Assembly (NCBI GenBank): GCA_030141605.1
Contig: JAQGDQ010000006.1
Location: forward strand, 1,371,501 to 1,435,500
Direction: 5' to 3'
Length of the DNA: 64,000 nucleotides
Source: Tubiluchus corallicola
Lineage: Eukaryota > Priapulida > Priapulimorpha > Priapulimorphida > Tubiluchidae
A program made the translations under genes and the position numbers. The notes under the pieces are model-generated. The model was not told where the DNA came from, searched no databases, and saw only the letters and a list, made by a program, of their open reading frames with translations. Each line of letters starts with the position of its first letter. Positions within the stretch are counted from its first letter, which is position 1. Positions 36,236 to 47,500 of the stretch are shown piece after piece.

Positions 36236-36480
36236 TAGAGGGTGAGCATTCTCTACCGGAAAACAAATTCGAATAGATTCGAATTTTTGACTTTTGAACT
36301 CGAATCGCGCCGAATTTCGAATCGAATTCGAACTGAGTGTGCTAATTGTGATAAGTGTGCTAATTGCATGATGTTCTAATGATAACAAACGTAACCACAA
36401 AATGCTGAATTATTGAAGTCTAAGTTTAGTTTCAAATCGAATTTGAATGTTCCAACTCGAACGTTCGGTGCTCACCCCTA
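36236..36480. mobile_element. hAT-like MITE, copy 1 (245 bp)
   Basis: Ends TAGAGGGTGAGCATTCTCTA and GGTGCTCACCCCTA are inverted. The flanks TTAATGGG (36228-36235) and GTAATGGG (36481-36488) are an 8-bp target-site duplication with one mismatch, the hAT hallmark. The interior is made of TTCGAATCGAATTCGAA-type palindromic blocks. Confidence 0.85.
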
Positions 36481-36974
36481 GTAATGGGCTTATGATGATA
36501 TAATGATGAATAATAGTTATGAAACATTGCTAAAATTTGATGAAACTGCTAGGTACATTATTAGAATTTATACACTTTTGCAGGTAAATTCAGGTACCCT
36601 GTATTTAGGTTGTCCCTATCATTAAGCCACTATAGGCAACACAGTGATTAACAGGCAACAATAATAATATTTACACGAATAGCTAGAATCTAACGCAGTA
36701 CGTGCAAAATATTTTAACTGAATTTTTTTGAGTGGTCTGTGATTTCAGGCTTTCTAAAAAATTTTTCGAGTGGCTTGTGACTTCATGTAGGTGTGCATGA
36801 GCATGTGGAATTTTCTGAATACTTGCACCCCCAAGTTCGCACATGTACACCAACCACCCATCAATGAAGGATCGTTTAATCCACAGGCCACATGCACCTA
36901 CCATGCGGTATGGGCTGCACTGCCGTGTTGATATGTGCTACATGCTCAATGCCAACTGCTACATGTGCAGAAAT

Positions 36975-37401
36975 TAGGGGTGAGCATTCTCTATTAGAAA
37001 GCAAATTCGAATCGAATTTGTGACTTTCGAATTTGAGTCGAACCGAACTTCAGTATTTCGAATTCGAATTGAGATTTGAGCATTTTTGAACAAGTTTTCG
37101 AACCACCAGTAAAGAGTCTTATAACGAACCACCAGTAAAAAGAATATCAGTCCTACAAAGATCATGCATATTACTCGATTTTCTTCTGGAGTAAAACCAC
37201 TAATAATTTCTTTAAAAACTGTGCCCAGAAATCACAGGTAAATTATGCTAATTGCATGATGTTTCAAATGTCTCGATGATAAAGAACATATGTGTTTGAA
37301 GAGCTGAATTATTTGAATCTATATTTTTAGGTTCGAATCGAATTGGAACTGAAAAAACTCGTTCGAATCGAACTCGAACATTCGGTCGATGCTCACGCCT
37401 A
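36975..37401. mobile_element. hAT-like MITE, copy 2 (427 bp)
   Basis: Ends TAGGGGTGAGCATTCTCTAT and CGATGCTCACGCCTA. Flanks are GTGCAGAAAT (36965-36974) and GTGCAGAT (37402-37409), an 8-bp duplication blurred by an indel. The same TTCGAATCGAA interior as copy 1, with a longer middle. Confidence 0.82.
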
Positions 37402-37674
37402 GTGCAGATCATGAAGATCGTGCCCAGTTCGACGAGTACAGGGCTATAATTTCTATACTTTTCTTTAAGATTACTTTGCAAAAAGTTGCAATACTGTAAC
37501 ATTCGAAGACTGCATGGCCTGCATTCGCTTCCTTTTCCTAATTTCAGTCAAGAACAATTTTTATTGTTATTTTATTGAGAGAATTAAAGGCTGTTTTCAT
37601 TAACGCGCTTGCGCAGTTACTTATTATTTCTCACGCGGTCCGCTGTAGCGGCGGGAGAGCCACGCAAGCTTTGG

Positions 37675-38168
37675 TAAGAGATTTTTTATTTTCCCATGTA
37701 TAAGAGACCCTTGTGTATAAGAGACCCCTTCAATTTTTAGGCAAAAATTCTGGAAAAAAGTTTTTTGGTAATGAATACCTTTGTTCATCATAGAAATCAT
37801 TAAATTCCTCATCACTCTCATCAAAAATATCAACTGGAGTCAGACCTTCAGCAATTCCAGCCAGTTCATCATCAGAGGAGTCACTCTGCTCAAAAATGGC
37901 ATTGTCCTCTTTTGACATTTAAAAAAATAATAACTTACCCGGTACATTAATTTTATCATTAGAATTTAGCCATGGAGAAGATTTATTGAAAGGAAACTAT
38001 AATTATTCGAAATAAAACAGTTGTAGAGCACTTATTTCTTTAAAATCATTAGTGTCACAATTTATGCATTTTATTGAAAAGACTTACTCCCATGTATAAG
38101 AGACCCCCTATTTTTAAAGTGAAAATTCTGAGCAAAAAAGGGTCTCTTATACACGGGAAAATACGGTA
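37675..38168. mobile_element. pogo-like TIR element with CCGTGTATAAGAGACCC ends
   Basis: The right terminus, read inward, is TACCGTATTTTCCCGTGTAT followed by AAGAGACCC (38168 down to 38140). The left terminus is TTTTCCCATGTATAAGAGACCC at about 37686-37708, with its first bases decayed. A third copy of the motif at 38088-38107 pairs with the right end as a hairpin. The minus strand between the ends encodes an acidic transposase-like tail (separate entry). Confidence 0.7.
37730..37918 (-). pseudogene. Acidic transposase C-terminal fragment
   Basis: A 62-residue frame starts MSKEDNAIFEQSDSSDDELA and ends in an acidic run DESDEEFNDFYDEQ. From memory, DSSDDE and DEEF tails are common at the C-termini of Tigger/pogo-type transposases of this TIR type. 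Neither a DDE nor a DNA-binding domain is present, so it is a deletion remnant. The assignment depends mostly on the surrounding TIRs. Confidence 0.4.
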
Positions 38169-38732
38169 GTATAGTTGTTTATAGGTGTTTATATATATAT
38201 ATATATTGAAGAGCAAGAAGTGAGAACAGAAGATATTAATAGCATTATATATTGAAAATTAAATGGGAGAAGATAATGCAGGAGAATTATTGAATTCTGT
38301 AAAGAGTAAAGTAAAGTGGTTAGAACTAGAAGGGATAGTGGCTTGAGATTAAAATAAGATTATACGATTTTCCTTGCGTTCGTTAGCGCTAGATGTTGCT
38401 ACCGACGCCGGGTACGGCGAGGGTGCATCTAGAACCTACAAGAGAAGTGCAGTTAATGCTTGCTCTTAGCATGGATTTGCCACTCTGCTTATTGCCTATA
38501 TTGGTTATTTACTGAAAGGACCGCCCACACGGCACGCGCTGGTACATACAGCTTACTAGCTAGTCATTGTGGCTTTGAGTTATTTGTCATAAGTAATTGT
38601 TCAGTTGTATTTATATCGAACATGATTGAATCGGTTGTATAATGTTAACTTAAATAAATTTCGCATACATGCAATATTATTGTATATAAGAGCTGGTATA
38701 AAAATATGCGGGGAAATGCACGATGATTTATA

Positions 38733-38843
38733 ATGGAAAAAATGAAAAGGTCAGAGGATTTTCCACTGTTACTATCCACAGTTTCTGAAACATTTTTTCT
38801 ACAAGCAAAACTATCGTGGACGATGATCAACACAGGAGACCAG
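38733..38843 (+). other. Possible upstream exon (5' exon of vasa or of another gene)
   Basis: An ATG-initiated frame of 37 codons (MEKMKRSEDFPLLL...NTGDQ) ends exactly at a donor-like CAG|GTTAGT. The region upstream (38340-38450) is visibly more GC-rich, as at a promoter. The vasa start-codon exon has an acceptor in front of it and needs an upstream exon, but nothing here proves the link. Confidence 0.2.
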
Positions 38844-38999
38844 GTTAGTAGTTGCTTTTTATCGTATATTGCCGATATGTTTATAAGTCACACTTTTGAA
38901 TTGTTATAGTTACTTATACTTGTATTGCCACTATTTTGGTTTTTTACAAGTGGGGATTCGATTTTGTCATTGTGAATTCGGTATGTGGTTGTAAATGTT

Positions 39000-41900
39000 T
39001 TATAAACTTAGCCGTTTTCGTAATTATTTAGATTCCTATATTCATATTTGTTCATTTACATGCTCATAAAAATTACTCAATTACATGCCAATAAACTCTT
39101 AGCAATTGGCTATAGTCATTTTTTCTCAGACTGAGCTGTCATCTATCGTCAGTTTTTTAATTATTTCTGCAAAGTATATTAATTAGCATTAACAGTGGAA
39201 TGGTTAGTTGTGATAGGCCAATATTAAATAAATGCACATTTTTAGTTAGCTGTATTTACCCAAATTTACTGCTGTAATGATTCATTAGATCAGAAATTTA
39301 GTTTTCATTAGTTTGTGTTGTGTGATGAAAACTGGTTAATTCAAAGGTGTTTATGTAGTACATTCAGAATAATGAATTTTAAGCAATTAAATCACTCGCT
39401 GAAAGTAAAAGTTGAATGGGAGAGCTTAAAATCAAAGTTTGGTAGTGTGAGCAAATTTTCAGTTTGAAAAAATAAAGTACAATATCGATCTCAAGTAAAA
39501 GTTTTTAATGCAGTTAAATACTTTTGGATTGTTTTTAAAGAAATTTAACAGGCAGTACAATGCTAGATGGCGTGAGTCACAGTGTGTATGTGAAATTTCA
39601 GAGAATTAAAAACTTTCCCATGCTATGTGAACTTCAAAAATTTTGTACTGAATTTCGTTTAGCTCAGTCTCTTAAAAATTGTGCATATAATTTTTTAAAT
39701 TCCAGTTCCATACGTCAGTACCAGATATTATCAGTTACAAATGACTGCTTATATAGCTTTTTTCTATTTTGTATTATTTGCATTGAAAAGTTTTTTGAGT
39801 TGGATATACTGCCCAATCTTCAAGAGTCTCACGAAGAATGCATGTACGTTTCTGCCTATGAATAACAAGCCCAACACGACTATAGTATAATAAGTGTAAT
39901 GTACAGTATAAACGGTGTGTTGAGAATGCACCCGTCGCTGGACACGATTCACGTGTTCAGTCATTCTCAGTGAGTGCAATGTAAAGTAATTGTCGGGTTT
40001 CTTCACTTCAAATAACGCGATTTAATAATTGGAATGATTTGTCTGGTGACATGTTTCTTGGACCTAATTAAGTTATACAAAATTACCATTCTGAAGTGTA
40101 TTATAAGATTTTTCATTGCTACTTAATTAGATAAGATGTTTTGATGCACCTTGTCCAACTTATAGCCTATGTTCAAATTATTATAGTACACAAACAGGAA
40201 GGCTCGACCAGAAGACAGTGATAAAATAAACTGTTAGCTACTTGTTGCTGGCAGCATGATTATCTGTATTTGATCAGACTTACACACCCTTAGTCGCCCT
40301 TAATGTTACTGACATCATACTCTTCTAATGGCTAGTTAATTGAAAAAAAGCTGGAACACTGTGGGTCGATGAGGACTTGAACGCATAACCTTGTGATTTC
40401 AGATCGGCTGTACTGACTTCTGGTCTGATAGTGTAGTAGGTTACAGATTTTTTCCTAGCAGTACACAATCAATCGGAAACATCTACACGATACCATAATT
40501 GTAGTGATATGGCTCTCTATTTTTAAAAAAAACACTGACATGATGTACAAGCTCAGTGGTAATTTACTGTGTTAAAGAGATCATAATTTGCTGCCTTTAT
40601 TTATTTTCAGATTATACCATGTGACCTTCAGGCTTCAAGTGTGTTGGAACTGAAACATTATTTTAGTGAATCTGAGTGCTGTGTTTCATTGCATCATTTG
40701 AACCCTAGATAAAATTTAAGCCTTTACTCCTTCATTTGCTGTATACCGCTTGTGCGATGTTTTAAAAACCAGCTGACCCTGAAACACGACAGACACAGTG
40801 CGATTGATGATTACTTTGCATATGTACAATGGTGAAATAAAAGACATGCGTCAACTGACATTTTTCCTAAGTTGCCATTTTATGTAGAAGCAGGTCTAAG
40901 AAAAATGATAGAACCTGTAACTGGCAGTTCTGTTCTTTAGAACATTGAATTGATTTATACACGATTAAAGACAGTATGTCATATTTGGATATACTAAGGA
41001 AATGCGTGGAAGTTCAGAACTGCTTGAAGCGACTGAAGTCAACTTATGCGAAATTTACAGCAAATCTTGAATGTTTTTACAGTTAATCTTTGAAATAATG
41101 ATGATGGTGGTTTATCTATAAGCTGATAGACCATAAAGTAAAATTTTAATGGTGATGGTAATGATTATGATGAATTTATTTATATTAAGCCTGCAAGATA
41201 GACTGAGTCACATTGTTGCTTCAGTAATTAGAACTTTATTTAATATTTATACCATTAATTCATTTTCATATTGACTGAGTCAAGCAGCAGTATGTGTAGG
41301 CCTAAATCTCGTAGCTTGTAATGCCAATCTTTTTCTTTAAGTGGCGGCTCATACTTTGCATAATATATACCACTGTTTTTACAGCATGTGTTGCAGCACA
41401 CGAAATCTATTATTGAACTAATAAAAGTTCGTATCATTTATATTTAGACAGAGCTTCGTCAATTGTACTGGCTTAATAGATTTGCTATCTTTTCGGCTGC
41501 ACTTTGACATAATAAATTGTTCTGTAATTGTTGCTTTTGTACCCCTAGCAAACTGTTATGTACCCTTTTAAACTGGAACAGCAAACCACTAGTCAAAACC
41601 AAGCCTTCTAAAGTATAGATGCATGGATGTAGCTGACCTTTAAGTAGGTTGCAGGGGGGTTTTAGACACGGGTTTTAGGCACAAGACTGTGTCTAACCGA
41701 ATATTTGTTCAAGTTATCCTTTTGTCCAAATAATCTGTGTCCTTTTGTTTATGTGTGTCCAAATGACCTATGTGTCCATAAGTTTGGCAGTGAGGCATCC
41801 TATAAAAAATGTCTGTATCGAAATATGTGCACACCATTCAGCTAACTTAATATTATTAAGCATAATAGTTCTTTAAGGTAAGACACTGAATCATCAGAGA

Positions 41901-42445
41901 TTGTTTAGCCCTGTGGATGAGTATACATCCTTCATCAATAGATTTTTCCTAATGGTCATTCAACAGTTTACTACTCTATTCAGCATTGCTTAATTTCTCT
42001 GTTAAGTATTCACTGCTATCATGATGCAGCTGTTCTTGTTTGGTGATACAGGCATAGCTCAATGGTAGTAATAGGCTAGCACTACAGAATTTGGTGTAAA
42101 AATTTAAGTGTTATAGGCCTATTGTTGTTGTAATGTTAAAATGTATAACGAACAAGTTCAACAAACAACTACGTCATTTTGTTTGTTTTACTTAAAGTTT
42201 AATAAACAGATGCATTGTGTTACTGTTAAACTAGTGTATTGAAAATAGAAAAAACCTTGATGTTAAAAAGTAATAAAGTGTGTACATAGTTACACAAGTG
42301 TTTTGGGTTATGTTATAGATTTTTTTTCAGATTTTTAAATTAATTAATAATTTTTAGTTATTTTCAGACGTAAAAGTATCATAGTCCATGCCTATAGAAA
42401 AAAGTAGTTTTGATACGAATACACGTACATACACAGAGTTTATCA
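39000..42445. other. AT-rich intergenic stretch, no gene seen
   Basis: Frames of up to 100 residues here are AT-driven and lack any family signature. Two tRNA-like relics (40370-40460, minus; 42053-42120, plus) are discussed under findings. Confidence 0.5.
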
Positions 42446-42825
42446 AATGCATATTTGCTTAAAGGTTACTTTTGTTGGAGTAACCTCCAACACAGCTCCT
42501 CTAAAATGTAACCCACATCATCGTGCAGCCCTATTCCTCTTCTTTTCAAAGAGCTATTATATTTCCTTCCAAGTGTCCCACCAGATGCCAGTAGAATATT
42601 TTTCTGTGGTCTGTTTTTTTGAAAAAATCAGGAGTTGGGTCTGGGAGAACACCCATTACACTACTACACCCATCTAACTTCATGAATTTTGTGATATGTT
42701 GATGGAATACAAAAAGCTCTATGTACTAAAGTTTAAATAAGATTGCAGACAGTTCAAATAATGCCTAGTGTATGTTGTACATGCCAAAATAATAAGGTCG
42801 AGCCTAAAATAGTCAAATGTGATTT

Positions 42826-43171
42826 GTGAATTCGAACATTCGAATTCGATTCGTACGAGTTTTTTTAGTTCGAATTTGATTCGATAATTCAGCACTTCAA
42901 CCTCATACTATCATTAAAAGCTTTGCAACATTGTGCAATTAGCGTAATTTAGCTGTGATTTCTGTGCGCAATTTTTAAACAAATTATTAATAGTTTTATT
43001 GCAGAACAAAGTCTTCTAATATGCAAGATCTTTGCAGGACTAATTTTTATTGGTGGTTCGAAAACTTGTTTTCGAAAATCTTTCAATCTCAGTTGGAGTT
43101 TGATTTGAATTTGAAATACTGAAGTTCGGTTCGATTCGAATTCGTTTTCTGCTAGAGAATGCTTGCCCCTA
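42826..43171. mobile_element. hAT-like MITE, copy 3 (~345 bp)
   Basis: The right end CTAGAGAATGCTTGCCCCTA matches the inverted end of copies 1 and 2. The left part GAATTCGAACATTCGAATTCG matches their other end, but its last ~15 bases have decayed. The shared middle (GCAAT..TTTAAAC, TTGGTGGTTCGAAAACTTG) aligns to copy 2 in reverse orientation. No target duplication found. Confidence 0.75.
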
Positions 43172-44593
43172 GTATTGACTTATACACGATGTATTGGTTT
43201 ATACATGATAAAATAAATCAAATTAAACAATCATACTATTGCAGTTTTGCTTAAATACGGGTTTTATTGAATAGTCTGAAAATAGTCTGAATAGCTTTTG
43301 AAAGAATAAGGCTGCTTTTAAAATACTTAACACTTTACTACATAACATTAATCATTAAACACGAACACAGATTTACTAATCAGAACAATTTTTATACAGC
43401 ACCAATTATCGCTAACTGAAAACGACATAACATTACAGAGTTTATAATTCTTTTCAACTAGAATTCCAAGAAAATTCGGTTCGGTTTCTTTCTGTTATTT
43501 TATTCAGAATTCGATTTGGCAGCACAATCGATCATTCTGTTAAGCTTTGGTTTATTTGCAGTAAGAATAAAAAAATCTGTTTCGGTTCAGTTGATTAAAA
43601 TGTGCCTTTTGTTGCACCGCTAGTCGCACTCAGCAGTACAATATGGGATACCTCTAAGTGGTGCACCTGCAGCTTTGCCTTGTGACGGAAATTGCATTTT
43701 TTATTGTTATAGTTCATTGCACATGTCCATGGCAATTTTTCTCAGAGAGAAATTGCGCGACAAGTTGTGAGAGAAGTCTCTACGTCTGAACCACATAACA
43801 CATAAGTGGCTGGCTGGCCTAAGAACGATTCAATCTTTGATTCTTGGTGAAGTCACTGATGAATCATTTGCGTGTTGTTAGAAATTATTAAGCAGCACTA
43901 AATTGTTAATTTTGCCGTATATTGAGTTCTGCATTGGGATTTCAAAAGGCAAATCAACTCTTTGTGCCACTATCGAAAGACTGAACAACGGCTTTTTTGC
44001 TTCAAATGACAAAACTAAAAAAGAACCAAAAATTTGGTAATTGACTAAATTGTTTTTCACTTCATCGCACAACCTACCGGCTTATTTTATCGAAATTTTA
44101 TTCTTGGTATAATAATGTTAATAATAATTACTCCATTGTGATGTATTCTGTTTGCTGTATGGTTGGTGTCATAATAAACGTTCCAAACATTTAAAAAAAA
44201 TTATAGAGGTTCTCAAAACAGTTTTTCTTGTGTCTTGTACAAGGTGGTCTGGAGTTATCTAGAGTTTTTTCTTGATGTGTATGAGTTATGATAATTGTAA
44301 TTACAACAAGTTTTTTATTTATTATTAATTAGAAATGGCTCCAGCTTTGTGCTTATAGATGACCCTTGTAGTCAGAGACTCTGAGCTTGCCTCAAATGAC
44401 TTTTACGTTCGTAAATAATGTGCTATTGTACTTCTTGCTATAGTGTTACCGTTTTTAAAATTAAAATAAATTCTACATTTTGAAATTTGTAAAAAAGTTT
44501 CCAAAGCTTTATCACATTTTCATTAATTTTTATTTGCACAGGAATTTGAGCAATCTTTGCATTATTTAGTTGGCATAAGGCCCATTGGCAAGC

Positions 44594-47500
44594 ATGTCTG
44601 ATGATGATTGGGGATCTCCTACTGCTGCAGGCAGCAGCTTCAAAATGTCAGGTAAAAACTGAATGTTAAAAGAGAAATATAACGAAAATCAAGTTGAGCT
44701 TGTTTTGCAACTGACTTACTCGGTCGTAATTTGGCTGTGTTGTCTAATTAATGTGTAATTAAGTTATTTGTATCTCACGGGAAAAGCTGTGGAGTGCTCT
44801 TTACGCTCAACACAGTTAAATCTGCGAACCAACAGAGCTTTTACTAGATGACCAGGGTCACATTCATTGTTGTGGTGTTTGCGACATATACATTATCGGG
44901 TACTCATTATGATGTTTACAATATTTATAGTTCAGTTACTGTACCTGATTGAAAACTTCGTCTAAAAACCATTGGTCGCAAGTCACAAGACCCGCTGTAA
45001 AATTACTGGCCCGCAGTTGTTGTTGCAGAAACAAACTCGACAAAAAGTCGCAAGTCAGTTGATCAGTCAATGAATAACCTTTGAATTATTATCACACAGT
45101 GCCTCTAAAAAGTGAAAAAAGCCACTATTATGAAGAAATGTGTTGCATTCACTAATGTTTATTAAACTTCAGCTGATTCTCAGTTGTCACAATGGCTGTG
45201 GTTGGTTAAACTTGTGAACGCCTACTTGCGTAAAGCTTGAGATCAAGATTAAGTCATAGCGGTCGACCTGTGACTTTGCCTGGGTTGCATGTATGCACAC
45301 CCAAAGATTACTGTGTGAATTACACTTAGGCCTTACAACTAGGTTTGTCGTACGCTTCGTACCTGAATCTAGTGCCAGATATATAAATGCTTAGTAACAT
45401 TTGTGTTTTTTACAACAAGCAAATTCAATACTCTAATTTTCTTTGTCTGCTGTAGGTCATAGCTCAGCATGTTGTTAAGCACTTACTCATGGTTACATGC
45501 ACTACTTACTCATGGTCACAGCGCTATGTAGAGCTATCTATAATTGTGGGCTACAAGCTCACATTCACTGTGAAAAAATGTTGCAGAACAACTGTTTTAT
45601 ATCTATAATTGAACTCTGAAACGTGTTATTAGGAGATGCTGCATGTTGACGTATTTACTGAATTTATTTTATTACTTTTGTCTTGTTTCACAAGTTGATG
45701 ACCCTGCCACTTGATCTGTAAAGGCACAATATAAATATAATTTCATTGCTGTTCTTGACCAATAGATACTTTTTTAGAAACTGGGCCAGGTTTTTATTGT
45801 TTTTGTAAAATGTTAATGATCTTTCTAGCAATATTTGCAATACCCTTCTGTGGCAGGCTGCTTTATAAGCATTTTGGTCTTTGTCTATTTTACAGACATG
45901 CAAGAAATAGAGTCCTCAATAATTCTACATTTAGAAATTTACTTAAAATTCTTCTGATCAAAGAATACTGGCAGAATCTTATTTGCTGATTTAATGCAAA
46001 CTACAATTTCCAAAAGCTAAATATCGCAATCATTATAGACTCCAGATCCTGTCACTGAGAGTTCAATTCCAGGCTTCCAAGTCACAATGTGCTGAATTTG
46101 CATGAAAAATACTTTGCAAGGTACTTTAGAAACCTGCAAGTGGCGTCAGAAAATGTACTCTCTGACAACCTAAAACATGGGCCCTGACTTGTAATGTCTT
46201 CCACGTTACATTAGTAAATGACTTTTATTTTAAGTGCATTTAGTGGTTTTATTTCAAACATTATAACTAAATTATTTACTACAAGTTTTACAAAAAATTG
46301 TGTACTTTTTTTGTAGGCATTAGCAACCGATCTCCAGGAATAGGTTTCGGACGAGGATTGAGTTTTCAGAAAGTTGCTGGAGATGTCAGCACTAATGGCT
46401 GGAATAGCTCTAACACGTTTTCTCGACCAGGAGGTAATAAAAAAACGTTTAAATTTTTGAATATGCATTGCGTAATTTGTAATTTCTATGTGCTATTTAA
46501 GAAAGTAGTCTTTCGACAAACTGAGATTACTGATGATTATATTTAAAGGTATTCTAAACTGTAATAAAATACGAGCTCAGAATATTTGCTGTGTCTTGCT
46601 AAAGTGATTTCATTAATAATTTTTAAGAGATACACTTTACCAGCGCATAAAGAACAAATGTTTACATTAAAAAATTCAACCCTTCACCCTGTGATTGGCA
46701 CTTGCAAGTGTTACACCATCATTGGTACATTTCTTCCCATCATGAGTGATGTCAGCATGATATACTAAACATTCACTGTTGAAAGGAACAATGTGTAAGC
46801 CGATGACTGCTATAAATCGGTATGTGCAGTGAACAGTAGCAAAACGGAAAGAGGTAGCATAACTTTATTTGTTTAGAAGAAGTTGTAAACTCTTAAACAT
46901 TAGCGATAAAATTTTGATTGTTTTGCCAGAATTCATCTTTTGCATACTTTTCCCATTTTAGCTATTAAGATTTGGTCTCTAAGAACGTTCATACAGGCTG
47001 TTTTTGAAACAAATTGCTCTCTCTATGTCAAACTCCGCATTTTTATATTACGGGATAACCCCGCTTAAGCACTAGTGCGTTCCAGCAAAATGTGACATTA
47101 AGTGAAACGTCGTCAGATGAAGTCAAGACTTCCACAGAAAGGAATGTAAAAGAATTGAGATACGTTTCAGAGGCAAAAATTAGTGCTGCCTAATTCACAT
47201 AAATTAAACTTTTCATGAGTTTTATTCATATTTCTATTGTTTAATTTGTTTTTGCTTGTGTGAAACCACACGTCGTTCGTATATACCTAGGAAGCGATTT
47301 TCTCTTTCATTAACGTTGAAGCCTTACGGAGTTAGTATTTGAACAGTGCATAGTAAAAGTCAAGCCCTGTGGTGGCCTTGAGACAATTTCATCTAGCTAT
47401 CACTTGCTATAGCAACAGGTTTCAGGCAAAATTCCTTGCACAAAGTTTGCACTTAAGTGCCTGCAGGCATATAAATCGTAAATAAATTTGCTTGATACAT

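Noticed and set aside
36194-37165. Minus-strand frames rich in SIRI and FES motifs
   Set aside because: Translation of TTCGAATCGAA blocks in the hAT-like MITEs.
39560-39865. 101-residue frame
   Set aside because: AT-rich composition, no family pattern, no splice or poly(A) support.
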